From assembly GCA_937872385.1 (NCBI GenBank), contig CALMSO010000076.1, positions 1 to 56,193 of the forward strand: DNA of 56,193 nt, read 5' to 3'. A model generated the notes under the pieces. That model did not search any database, had not been told where the DNA came from, and was given only the letters and a program-made list of their open reading frames with translations. This DNA comes from an uncultured Saprospiraceae bacterium. Its GTDB lineage: Bacteria; Bacteroidota; Bacteroidia; Chitinophagales; Saprospiraceae. The first letter of the stretch is position 1; every line of letters starts with the position of its first letter. Shown here in pieces: positions 17,339-25,800 of the stretch. The position numbers were made by a program, and so were the translations under genes.

Positions 17339-17576
17339 TGTGTTTCTGAAAGAAGAGACAATCCCACATCAAAACACTGTGAGGTGATGAAACTTTAGGC
17401 AGCCATGCCCTCTTGTCTCGGGGGTGGGGGTCCAGAAATAAAGACAGGATATAGCCGGTTTGCCGACAGGGGTTGACCACCAAACTTGTTCTGTTCCTAA
17501 TCTCCTCGTGAAGGTTCGAATCCTTCCCTCACAGCAAGTCAGAAGCCTTTGGACACAGTATCCAAAGGCTTTTTTT
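17339..17576 (+). ncRNA. Small RNA with tRNA-like 3' end, unknown family
   Basis: A promoter at 17301-17332 and a strong terminator at 17543-17576 delimit a transcript of about 235 nt with no convincing open frame. A perfect 7-bp stem joins TGTGAGG (17378-17384) and CCTCACA (17527-17533). Directly before the 3' strand lies a canonical T arm: GAAGG, loop TTCGAAT, CCTTC (17510-17526). The first bases after the 5' strand (TG, then a D-arm-like segment with GG) and a stem-loop CCCTC-TTGTCTC-GGGGG (17408-17424) also look tRNA-like. About 85 nt then separate this arm from the T arm, far beyond any normal variable region. CCA is not encoded. A second stem GTTTG/CAAAC lies inside that insert. It is not a standard tRNA; tmRNA is unlikely because it is too short and no tag frame is seen. 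Confidence 0.7.
17543..17576 (+). terminator. Rho-independent terminator of the tRNA-like RNA
   Basis: An 11-bp perfect stem (AAGCCTTTGGA at 17543-17553 with TCCAAAGGCTT at 17561-17571), a 7-nt loop and seven T residues. It lies 10 bases after the tRNA-like 3' end. Confidence 0.9.
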
Positions 17577-17630
17577 ATGCTTTTTGCATCCTTTTTCGGC
17601 ACGCTTTTATCATTCTATTTACCTTTCTCT

Positions 17631-17638
17631 TATTTTTG
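17631..17638 (+). promoter_or_regulatory. Bacteroidetes -7 element upstream of aspS
   Basis: TATTTTTG matches TAnnTTTG about 58 bases before the aspS ATG. This supports a start at 17696 rather than a longer frame that begins inside the preceding terminator. Confidence 0.45.
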
Positions 17639-17695
17639 TGCGCTATTTTGAATAGCCATTTTATTTTCCAATTTGAAACCATCAAATACAACAGC

Positions 17696-19501
17696 ATGTA
17701 TCGTACGCACACCTGCGGAGCACTTCGCATGAGCCATGTAGGACAAGAAGTGACCCTGAGCGGTTGGGTGCAAACCAGCCGAGATTTTGGCGCGCTCACT
17801 TTCGTGGATTTGCGCGACCGCTATGGCATTACGCAGTTGGTTTTTGACCAAGACAGCCGGCCGGAGCTGAGTGCGCAGGCGCGTGCCCTCGGCCGCGAAT
17901 TTGTGATTACTGCCAAAGGCAAAGTGCGCGAACGTATTAACAAAAACCCTAATCGAGCCACTGGCGATATTGAAATAGAAGTACAAGAACTCCAGGTGCT
18001 CAACGCCTCGAAAGTGCCGCCTTTCACTATTGAAGATGACACCGACGGTGGCGACGACCTGCGCATGAAATACCGCTATCTCGATTTGCGCCGCACACCA
18101 GTACAACGCAACCTGCTGTTTCGCAGTCAGTTAGCGATTGAAACGCGTAAATACCTCGCTGGCGAACACTTCGTAGAAGTAGAAACGCCAGTACTCATCA
18201 AAAGCACTCCCGAAGGCGCGCGCGATTTCGTGGTGCCCAGCCGCATGAATGCAGGGCAGTTTTATGCCTTGCCGCAATCGCCCCAAACCTTCAAGCAAAT
18301 TCTGATGGTAGCAGGTATGGATCGCTATTTTCAGCTTGTAAAATGCTTCCGCGACGAAGACCTGCGCGCCGACCGCCAGCCGGAATTCACGCAGATAGAC
18401 TGTGAAATGGCTTTTGTGACCCGCGAGGACGTGCTGCACACTTTTGAAGGGCTGACCAAATATCTATTCAAAACGGTACTCGGCATTGAGTTGTCCGATT
18501 TCCCGCGCATGAGCTACGACGAAGCGATGCAACGCTATGGCTCCGACAAACCCGATCTGCGCTTCGGGATGGAATTTGTACCGCTCAAAACTACCGTGGA
18601 CGATCCTTTTCACGGGGGCGAATTGGTGGATTTTACTTCCGGAAAGGGCTTTCCGGTGTTCGATGGCGCAGCACTCGTGGCTGGCATCTGTGCGTCGGGG
18701 GCGGCGAGCTATTCGCGCAAGCAGATAGACGAACTGACCGACTACGTGAAGCGCCCGCAAATCGGGGCGAAAGGCCTCGTGTATGTGCGTTATGAGGCCG
18801 ATGGTAGCGTGAAATCGTCGGTGGATAAATTCTACACACCAGAGGAGCTCAAGATTTGGTTAGAACGCGCGGGTGCCCAACCGGGCGACCTGCTATTGGT
18901 GCTGGCTGGCGAAGCCGAAAAAACCCGCAAACAACTTAATGAGCTGCGCCTCGAAATGGGCCGCCGCCTCAATTTGATTCAGCCGGGCGACTTCAAACCC
19001 CTATGGGTAGTGGATTTTCCGCTATTGGAGTGGGACGAAGACACGGAGCGTTTCTATGCTATGCACCATCCTTTCACCTCGCCCAAGCCGGAGGATATTG
19101 CCAAAATGACCAGCGCCGACCACGCAGTACTCAAAGGTATGCGCGCCGATGCCTATGATCTCGTGCTGAACGGCTCGGAAATTGGCGGCGGCTCGATTCG
19201 TATCCACGATCGGGATTTGCAAATGAAAAACTTCCGCTTGCTGGGCTTCACGCCAGAACAAGCCGAGTACCAATTTGGCTTTCTGATGGGCGCTTTTGAG
19301 TACGGCGCACCGCCGCATGGGGGCATTGCTTTCGGCTTCGACCGTTTATGTGCGGTGATGAATGGGCAGTCATCCATCCGTGATTTTATTGCCTTTCCGA
19401 AAAACAATCAGGGCCGCGATATGATGATTGACGCACCTTCGGAAATCGCCAAAGAGCAATTGGATGAGCTATTTCTAAGCTCGCACCCGCCGAAGAAATA
19501 G
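17696..19501 (+). CDS. aspS: Aspartyl-tRNA synthetase
   Basis: A 601-residue class IIb synthetase. The order is: OB-fold anticodon-binding domain ([11 protein letters not shown]...[20 protein letters not shown]), catalytic core with motif 2 ([23 protein letters not shown]), the bacterial GAD insertion (about residues 290-410), and motif 3 in [14 protein letters not shown]. It charges tRNA-Asp. The C-terminal [16 protein letters not shown] segment is typical of bacterial AspRS. The frame is open further upstream, but the extra residues are hydrophobic and arise from the terminator region, so the start is MYRTHTC. No gatCAB context is visible that would indicate whether it also charges Asn. Confidence 0.97.
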   Translation: MYRTHTCGALRMSHVGQEVTLSGWVQTSRDFGALTFVDLRDRYGITQLVFDQDSRPELSAQARALGREFVITAKGKVRERINKNPNRATGDIEIEVQELQVLNASKVPPFTIEDDTDGGDDLRMKYRYLDLRRTPVQRNLLFRSQLAIETRKYLAGEHFVEVETPVLIKSTPEGARDFVVPSRMNAGQFYALPQSPQTFKQILMVAGMDRYFQLVKCFRDEDLRADRQPEFTQIDCEMAFVTREDVLHTFEGLTKYLFKTVLGIELSDFPRMSYDEAMQRYGSDKPDLRFGMEFVPLKTTVDDPFHGGELVDFTSGKGFPVFDGAALVAGICASGAASYSRKQIDELTDYVKRPQIGAKGLVYVRYEADGSVKSSVDKFYTPEELKIWLERAGAQPGDLLLVLAGEAEKTRKQLNELRLEMGRRLNLIQPGDFKPLWVVDFPLLEWDEDTERFYAMHHPFTSPKPEDIAKMTSADHAVLKGMRADAYDLVLNGSEIGGGSIRIHDRDLQMKNFRLLGFTPEQAEYQFGFLMGAFEYGAPPHGGIAFGFDRLCAVMNGQSSIRDFIAFPKNNQGRDMMIDAPSEIAKEQLDELFLSSHPPKK

Positions 19502-19523
19502 TTAGCTGGTATCTGGCGCTGCC

Positions 19524-19838
19524 TTACCGATGGCGCCATTCTTTTTGTGCCTGTGCTATTTCGTGGTGCAATTCGTGCAACATGGCTTCTCGCTCTGCGT
19601 ACAGCTCGTGTTTGGCTGCTTGTAGGGCCTCAGCTGCTGCTTGATGGCACTGCCAGTGCGCCTGCTCGGCGTGCTTGCGTTGTTGAAACGGCAACATTGC
19701 AGGTACCAAATCGTCGTAGGATGCCGCTGTTAAATGTTGAATGTGCAGGTATTGCCGGTGGTTTTGTCCAATACTTAGCCCCAGCAGGAGACTTAGCACC
19801 GCAATAACCAGCACAGCCGGTTTGAGGTTGTTTTGCAT
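19524..19838 (-). CDS. Small single-pass or secreted helical protein, unknown
   Basis: A 104-residue frame with an N-terminal hydrophobic anchor (LKPAVLVIAVLSLLLGLSIG, residues 5-24). The rest is mostly helical, Ala/Gln/His/Glu-rich sequence (about 35-104) that could form a coiled coil. It is convergent with aspS at a gap of 22 bases. No family is recognised. Amino-acid usage is plausible for a real gene, but no ribosome-binding evidence decides it. Confidence 0.5.
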   Translation of the reverse strand: MQNNLKPAVLVIAVLSLLLGLSIGQNHRQYLHIQHLTAASYDDLVPAMLPFQQRKHAEQAHWQCHQAAAEALQAAKHELYAEREAMLHELHHEIAQAQKEWRHR

Positions 19839-20037
19839 GGTCGGATGATGTTTTGAATTACAGGTGATTTCTAAAAATGATAGTTACAACCGATTTGCAA
19901 ATTAAAACCATTTTCACGGTTTTGTCAACGCCGGGGCACGGTCTTAAATCCGTCTTAACAGTTGTTAATACCGTTTGGGATGAAAACGGTAAATTAAATT
20001 TTGATTCAAAATGCTGATTTTCAGATACTTGTATTCT

Positions 20038-20088
20038 AAAAAACAAAAGACGCGCCGGGCAGCACTGCTTTTCCGACACGTCTCTTTT
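20038..20088 (-). terminator. Rho-independent terminator of the sorbosone dehydrogenase-like gene
   Basis: On the minus strand an arm complementary to 20073-20088 pairs with the arm at 20045-20058 (about 14 bp including G-U pairs). A T-rich tract follows (complement of 20038-20044). It lies about 20 bases beyond the stop codon. Confidence 0.75.
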
Positions 20089-20107
20089 GAGCTATTTTGA
20101 TTGCAAA

Positions 20108-21253
20108 TCAACCCTCGTAATAGATCCGATAAATGACATCGGCATAATCGTCAGATACCAACATAGAGCCATCCGGCAAAAAGGTAATAGCTACGGGGCG
20201 GCCCCATACGTCGTCCTCCTCTTCCATCAACCAGCCATCGGCAAAAGGCTCGTAGCTTGTCGCTTGGAAATTTTCATCCAGCGTGACCATCGAGATGCGA
20301 TAGCCAATTTTTTTGCTGCGATTCCAGGAGCCATGCTCAGCAATGAGTACTTTGTTTTTGTATGCTGCCGGAAACTGCGTGCCCGTGTAGAAAGCCAGCC
20401 CCAGCGGTGCGGTATGTGGGCCGAGGTTTTGTACAGGCGGCGTAAACTCCTCGCAGCTGCGCTTAGCACCAAACTCCGGGTCGGGCAAATCCCCTTGGTG
20501 GCAGTACGGATAGCCAAAGTGCATATTGTCGCGGGGCGCATGGTTCAGTTCGCAGGCGGGCAGGTCATCGCCCATCCAGTCGCGGCCATTGTCGGTAAAC
20601 CAAAGTTCTTTTGTTTCGGGGTGCCAGGTGAAGCCCACCGTATTGCGAATGCCATGCTGCACGATTTCTAAGCCAGTGCCATCCGGATTGATCCGGGTGA
20701 TAGAGGCATAAATTTCCGACGGCTCACAAATATTGCAGGGCGCGCCCACCGGTACGTAAAGTTTGCCATCGGGGCCAAAAGCGATGTATTTCCAGCCGTG
20801 ATGCTTGTCTTTCGGGTATTGGTCATACACGACCACGGGCGCAGGTGGATTGTCTAAATTGGCTTCAATATTCTCGAATTTCAGGATGCGATTCACCTCC
20901 GCCACGTACAAGTCGCCATCGCGGAAAGCCACCCCATTGGGCATATTCAGTCCCTTAGCCAGCACGTATTGCTTGTCAATCTGGTAGTCGCCATCGGTAT
21001 CCACTAAGGCATACACGCTACCCCGGTCGCGGGTGCCTACAAACAGCGTACCATTAGGCGAAAGCGCCATCGAGCGGGCATTGGTCACGTTTTCCGCATA
21101 GATGCTAATGTGAAAGCCTTCCGGCAAATTGATTTTTTCCAAAGGCAGATTGGTTGGCGTCTTTTTCGACAATCGTGGTTTGGGCGGATTGATATTGCCA
21201 CAGCTCAGCGAAAGCAAGAAAACAGCCATCATCAGAAAGGTAGATAATTTCAT
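20108..21253 (-). CDS. Glucose/sorbosone dehydrogenase-like beta-propeller lipoprotein
   Basis: A 381-residue lipoprotein with lipobox LLSLSCG (Cys18). The mature part is a PQQ-type six-bladed propeller of the GSDH family. It shows repeated blades with GTLFVGTRDRGSVYAL, PNGVAFRDGDLYVAEV and KLYVPVGAPCNICEP, the HGIRNTVGFTWHPETKELWFTDNGRD-type strand near residue 220, and AEHGSWNRS followed by GYRI near 310. Family members oxidise sugars with PQQ, or act as PQQ-free propeller proteins; the substrate and cofactor here are not determined. Four cysteines in two CxxC-like places are notable. The protein is exported and probably faces the periplasm. Confidence 0.88.
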   Translation of the reverse strand: MKLSTFLMMAVFLLSLSCGNINPPKPRLSKKTPTNLPLEKINLPEGFHISIYAENVTNARSMALSPNGTLFVGTRDRGSVYALVDTDGDYQIDKQYVLAKGLNMPNGVAFRDGDLYVAEVNRILKFENIEANLDNPPAPVVVYDQYPKDKHHGWKYIAFGPDGKLYVPVGAPCNICEPSEIYASITRINPDGTGLEIVQHGIRNTVGFTWHPETKELWFTDNGRDWMGDDLPACELNHAPRDNMHFGYPYCHQGDLPDPEFGAKRSCEEFTPPVQNLGPHTAPLGLAFYTGTQFPAAYKNKVLIAEHGSWNRSKKIGYRISMVTLDENFQATSYEPFADGWLMEEEDDVWGRPVAITFLPDGSMLVSDDYADVIYRIYYEG

Positions 21254-21365
21254 AGTCGAATGTAATTGATTTAGTGATAATTTCAGTTGTTGGTGCGCGG
21301 TCGTTGGCTCAAAGGGTCAACAAATATACAAAAAGAGCACCCTGAAGGTTGCACTATTCCGATGC

Positions 21366-21462
21366 CGCTACTCAAAACACTGCCGCCACCTGCGCCCGCC
21401 CTAAGAGTACTTCGATTGTTTTGTGTCGAGGCCGCACAATGTGATAATCTTCGTAGCTGAGG
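21366..21462 (-). repeat. Gene-end repeat copy C (oldest, recombinant)
   Basis: Positions 21366-21403 match 22892-22929 (the last codons, stop and following bases of the large minus-strand gene) with one mismatch. Positions 21449-21462 match 22963-22976 exactly. The 45 bases between are unrelated to the matching 33 bases of the intact gene. Read on the minus strand it still encodes the terminal residues GRAQVAAVF and a stop, preceded by a different sequence. Confidence 0.85.
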
Positions 21463-21481
21463 CAAGATTATAGTTGCATAG

Positions 21482-21514
21482 TAAGCAAAAAGTGCTTATT
21501 TTAGCTTAAAATAA
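21482..21514 (+). promoter_or_regulatory. Overlapping inverted repeats before the mazEF-like module (candidate operator)
   Basis: TAAGCA/TGCTTA (21482-21487 and 21493-21498) and TTATTTTA/TAAAATAA (21496-21503 and 21507-21514) are perfect inverted repeats ending 10 bases before the antitoxin ATG. Their position suits autoregulation by the antitoxin complex. Confidence 0.5.
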
Positions 21515-21524
21515 AGAACGGCGC

Positions 21525-21767
21525 ATGACAAATGCATCAGAATTAAAAGTGAAAATTTTTCGGTTAGTGGATGCTCAGGACAGTGAGACGTTGGAGCGAT
21601 TGTATCCATTGCTCTTGGAATGGTTGAAACCGGAACTCGAAGGAAATGTTTTGGAAGAGGACGAAGAAGAAATTCGCCATTTTTATGCAGATTACAGCGC
21701 TTTTTCCTTTTGGGAAGATGAACGCGAAGATTTGTACCAAGATTATTTGGAAAAGAAACCACAGTGA
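21525..21767 (+). CDS. Antitoxin of a MazF/PemK-type module
   Basis: An 80-residue, strongly acidic protein (EEDEEEIRHFY near the middle; FWEDEREDLYQDYLEKK at the end). The helical N-terminus (ASELKVKIFRLVDAQDSETLERLYPLLLEWL) resembles that of other small Bacteroidetes antitoxins. It overlaps the toxin gene by four bases (GTGA). The assignment as antitoxin rests on this coupling, size and charge; the family itself is not one I can name. Confidence 0.75.
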   Translation: MTNASELKVKIFRLVDAQDSETLERLYPLLLEWLKPELEGNVLEEDEEEIRHFYADYSAFSFWEDEREDLYQDYLEKKPQ

Positions 21768-22093
21768 ATACAGGAGATATTGTATTGATTCCTTTTCCTT
21801 TTGCGGAAGGCACGAATAAAAAAGTACGCCCAGCAGTAGTGATTTGCCACACGAAGGACAAGTATCAAGACTTGGTGATTTGCGCTATCAGTTCTGTTGT
21901 GCCTGGAACACTTTCTGAAAATGAAATCTTACTACAGCCCAATAGCCAGAATGGGTTGAGAGCGATTTCTGTACTCAAAGTTGATAGAATCGTGACTGCC
22001 AAAAGACAAGACATTATTGCGCAGCTTGGATTTCTTGATGAGAAGAACCTAACCCACTTCAAGATTATTTTCAAGAATTTGGTGGATTCATAA
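21764..22093 (+). CDS. MazF/PemK-family endoribonuclease toxin
   Basis: A 109-residue protein with the PemK/MazF layout: GDIVLIPFPFAEGTNKKVRPAVV at the start (the loop arginine-proline of the active site), a central strand DLVICAISSV, an SVLKVDRIVTAKRQ strand carrying the second catalytic region, and LGFLDEKNL near the end. MazF-type toxins cleave mRNA or other RNAs at short sequences. The start is a GTG overlapping the antitoxin stop, which ensures coupled synthesis. Its 3' end is 13 bases from gene-end repeat B. Confidence 0.9.
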   Translation: MNTGDIVLIPFPFAEGTNKKVRPAVVICHTKDKYQDLVICAISSVVPGTLSENEILLQPNSQNGLRAISVLKVDRIVTAKRQDIIAQLGFLDEKNLTHFKIIFKNLVDS

Positions 22094-22106
22094 ATTGATT
22101 AACTTT

Positions 22107-22187
22107 AAAACACCGCCACCCACCTGCGCCCGCCCTACGTGCGCCACGCGCGCTGTGCCGGTTTTGCGGCCTTCGTAGCTGAGGTTG
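22107..22187 (-). repeat. Gene-end repeat copy B (recent duplicate)
   Basis: The 81 bases match 22900-22979, the last 80 bases or so of the large minus-strand gene, with only a small indel and one substitution near the CACCGCC tract. The indel breaks the reading frame, so the copy is non-coding. It fills the interval between the two convergent TA modules almost exactly: 13 bases after the mazF-like stop and 2 bases from the PIN gene stop. Confidence 0.93.
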
Positions 22188-22189
22188 CC

Positions 22190-22600
22190 CTATAATTGCT
22201 CGATTAATATAACTTCGATTTCTTCGATTTTCTGCAAAGGAATATCATTGGTGAGAAACTGCTGGCAACCATGCAGCAGAGCCGCGCTAATTTGCAAGGA
22301 GTCTAATCCTTTTAGGGCTGGATATTTGGCACGAAGCTTTGCAGCTTTTTGCGCAATTGATTCATCAATGGAAAGCATTTGAACGTTTAACCGATTCCAA
22401 GTAGAGCGCAGTTTAGCAATGGATTTGGTTTTATGATCGCGTTCGGGTTTTACACTAAACTCCATTAAGGAGATTACGCTTGTGAGTAAACTATCCTGAT
22501 TGGCAAAAGCGAAAGCAATAAATTTCTTCGTTCTTTCAGCATAAACAGGGTGTGCTTCTGCCATATAAATAAACGGCGCAGTGTCAATAAAAATTTTCAT
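22190..22600 (-). CDS. PIN-domain ribonuclease toxin (VapC-like)
   Basis: A 136-residue PIN protein. Acidic active-site residues are visible in order: MKIFIDTAPFIY (Asp6), SLMEFSV (Glu), LDSLQISAALLH (Asp in the third motif) and FLTNDIPLQKI (fourth Asp). VapC toxins cleave specific tRNAs or rRNA with Mg2+. It overlaps the upstream antitoxin gene by four bases (ATGA). The gene ends two bases before gene-end repeat B. Confidence 0.92.
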   Translation of the reverse strand: MKIFIDTAPFIYMAEAHPVYAERTKKFIAFAFANQDSLLTSVISLMEFSVKPERDHKTKSIAKLRSTWNRLNVQMLSIDESIAQKAAKLRAKYPALKGLDSLQISAALLHGCQQFLTNDIPLQKIEEIEVILIEQL

Positions 22601-22809
22601 GCGCTTGGAATATCTTCTCTTCTCAACTCATTGACATATGCCTGGGCATCCATTTCCCAGATACCTTTACCGCTGCCAACGTACTCATCCAGAATGGATT
22701 CGGCTTGTTTGTGAGCATCCATACGCCGGAGGATTGCACGCAGGAGTGCCTCCAGTTCTTCTGAATTTAGATCGTGTATTTCTTCTATGATGGTCTGAAT
22801 TTTTGTCAT
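22597..22809 (-). CDS. Antitoxin partner of the PIN toxin
   Basis: A 70-residue protein starting MTKIQTIIEEIHDLNSEELE. A longer frame starts at 22851, but a Bacteroidetes promoter at 22829-22836 lies inside it and sets the start at 22809. The N-terminal helices and the tail (GKGIWEMDAQAYVNELRRED) have the composition of small PIN-associated antitoxins, in which the tail normally blocks the toxin active site. The DNA-binding fold cannot be named from sequence. Coupling to the toxin is by a four-base overlap. Confidence 0.8.
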   Translation of the reverse strand: MTKIQTIIEEIHDLNSEELEALLRAILRRMDAHKQAESILDEYVGSGKGIWEMDAQAYVNELRREDIPSA

Positions 22810-22828
22810 GGTGCGATGCTTGATTATA

Positions 22829-22836
22829 CAAATATA
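22829..22836 (-). promoter_or_regulatory. Bacteroidetes -7 element of the PIN toxin-antitoxin operon
   Basis: On the minus strand the sequence reads TATATTTG (TAnnTTTG), about 20 bases upstream of the antitoxin ATG at 22809. Confidence 0.55.
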
Positions 22837-22897
22837 ACAACAACCCAGCATAAAAGCTAGTTCCCCCCCAAATGTATGGGCAATTCTCCGTCGCTAC

Positions 22898-25800
22898 TCA
22901 AAACACCGCCGCCACCTGCGCCCGCCCTACGTGCGCCACGCGCGCTGTGCCGGTTTTGCGGCCTTCGTAGCTGAGGTTGAGGCGGAGGTTGCGCGAAAGC
23001 TGGCGGTCAAGCCCTACGTTCCAGAGGAAATTCTGGCCGGGTTGTAGCCCGTTGAGGATGGCAAAACCTACCGGCGAGGCAGGCACCCCTTCAAAAGCAA
23101 TTTGTACAAAACTGCTGCGCAAGCGCACATTGGTGTTGGTGGACTGGTTCCAGTTCATTTCCAAGCTGAGGTGGTGCTGGCGGGCGGCGGCAGCGCTTAG
23201 TTCGGGCATTTCGGGGCTGGGTAGGGTGTTGCGGTCGGCTTGGTACTTGTAGCTGACGATGGTGCGGAAGTCGCGGCTCGGTAGCCAGGTGCCCTGCGGC
23301 TCGATTTGCCAACTCCGGATGCGGAAATCGCGGTTGCTGAAAAACTCAGAATCGCTGAGGCGCTCGCTGCGCACAAGGTTGAACTGGGCGCTGAGGCTTT
23401 TGGCGAAGTTCAAACGGCTGCGAAAGAACTGCTCGGTGTTGCGGCGGGCTTCGTAGCCCTGGGTTTGTACGATTTTGCTGGAAAGCTTTGCATTGCCAAG
23501 TTGTAGGTCGTACTTTGGGTTGGCGCGATTGAAAAACAGGATATTACGAATATTAGAGTTTACAGATACAAGTGCGGTATCGGCTACGTCGAGTTGGAAA
23601 GGATTCCAAGGGGAAATATCGGCATCATCTAAAGTTTTTCGATTGATAATCAGCGTACTTTGCGTAGAAAATTTGCTTAATACGGCGCGTAGTCCTTTTT
23701 GGTCAAACCAGATAGCCTTGGGCGTGAGCAGCAGGCTGCTGTTGAGATTGACATAATTAGCGCGGATGTACTCGTTGGTGAACACGCTCACCCGCACGAA
23801 GTCGGCCAAGTCGCGGAAGGGGGCCACTTCCATTTCGTTGGGCTGGATGACGCCGTCGTTGTTGTACAAAGAGTCGAGCCAAATGTGCGTACCCTCGCCT
23901 TGGCGCACGCGCACGTAGGTGAAGTCCACGAGCGGCTCCTGCCCGGAACCAATTTCGTAGGTGTTGTTGGCACGAATGGCACCTTTCCAGAAGGTAAAAT
24001 TCACATCGGTGCGCCCCAGAAAGGTTTCGGATGCGCGCTGCTGGTCTTGCACTAAAAGGTCGTTGAGCAACTCTAAGCGCCGGTAGGTGAAGTTGCCCGC
24101 CCATTGCAAGGTGCGCCGCACGTTCCAATTGCCATTGATATTCAATTCATTAGCTACGGTGCTTTTAACAAAGTCACTTTCCAAAGGTGCAAAATCTTCG
24201 CGTTGCTGGTACCGCGCCCCGAAGCTGAATTTTTCGCTCGTCGGGCTTTCCACGAAAACGCGGTACAAGTCGTAATAAAAGCTGCTTGGATTTAAAAAAC
24301 CGCTTTCCGCCAAAATGCGCTCGTTTCGTTCGCGTTCGCTATAAGCGCCTATTTTCCAGTTGTTTAGCTTTTGAAAAGTTTTAGAAAAATGAACTTTGGG
24401 TCGAAAAAAGCGATTCAACTCGCCTGCGGCATCGGCTGTGAGCAGACTGCCCTCGGCATCGAGTGCCCAGCCATTGCGCTGAAATTGCAAACGCGAAAAA
24501 TGCCGGTTGCCCTGGTACAACGAATCGCGGAAAAAGCCGCTAAACTGGTATTGCCACTGACCTAAGTGTCTGTTTTTCAATATGAAACCACCCCGCCCCA
24601 GATGCTCAGTGGCGCGCGTCACCGTACCGATGCCCTGCACATTGGCTAAGCTCCAGTCGCGCAGAAATTCAGGATTCCGATAAGGATTCAAGGGTTGAAA
24701 ATTTTCCTGTACAAATTCGTAGCCAAAGTCGGTTGATAGGCTCCACGTACTATCTATACGGAAATTTTGGCGAAAGCCAGTGTAAGCCGCCAGCCCCAGG
24801 TCGTCGTCGCTATCGAGGCGCGAAAAGCGATTTAAATCATTGCGACTGAGGGCAAGTTCGGTGTGCAAAGCGCCGTTTTTACCGAGTTGATACTCGCTGC
24901 CAATGGTCATAAGTTGTTGTTGCTGAGGCGGTAACAAACGAGTGACCGGCTCGTGGTCGCCGCGTGGCTGGCAGGTGAGTGGATCGGGCGCAAGGTAGCG
25001 AAACACGCGCTCGTTGGCAATTTGGGTATTATCCAGCACGTAGTTGCCGCGATTGGCGCCCACCATCGAAAAACGGGCCGTGTAGCGCGCCGAGTCGGGG
25101 TTGGTAGAATAGACCAGCATGGTGTCCACTGCTCCGCAAGGGCTGATGATTTCCTCCAATTTGTACAACACCCGCGTGGGCGCGAATGCCGTGGTGTCGA
25201 AGCCGGGTATTAAGGCCGGCGCATCGCCCGCCATTGCCAGCGCTTGTTTTTGCGCATCGCTGAGGCTTTGGCCGCCGGTGCTGGTGCGGCTGTCGCTTTG
25301 GTTGAACAAATTGCCATACAGGCGAAGGCGATCCTGCTTGTATTCTACATTGGCAGCGTAAAACGAGCGCAAGTAGTTCAAGTCGCTGTATTCAAATTCG
25401 ATGATAATGCGTGAGTCTTTGGTAATCAGTCGTTTATTCGTAAAAGTAATTTCGCCAGTGTTGTAATCAATGACATAATCATCTTCGATGCCGCGCTGCA
25501 TGAGTTGCCCATCGAGCCAAACTTTTTCGGTGCCCGACAGGATGATGATGAACAACTCGCCCTGATTGCCGACAAGGCGGTAAGGCCCCTGGTTGCCTTC
25601 CTGCTGCTGGATTTGGTTGCGCGCAAACTGCCCCCGCGAGATGGCCACACTGCCGTTGGTACTGAGCGTCCCCTTGCCCAAAGGGTTGCTATGCTTCACC
25701 GTAGCGCCCTGCAAGCGTTTGAAATAATTCATAAAATAGCCTTCGGGGCGAGTGAGGTCGTAGTCGCCGGCGATGAGTTGGGTATTGTTTTTTTTCAGTT

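Noticed and set aside
17339..17576. tmRNA as the identity of the tRNA-like RNA
   Set aside because: It is only about 235 nt, lacks a visible tag reading frame ending in Ala-Ala and stop, and the 5' segment differs from the tmRNA tRNA-like domain.
17369..17602. A 77-residue minus-strand frame across the tRNA-like RNA
   Set aside because: Its sequence is the reverse reading of the acceptor, T-arm and terminator; frames of this type are common artefacts over structural RNA genes.
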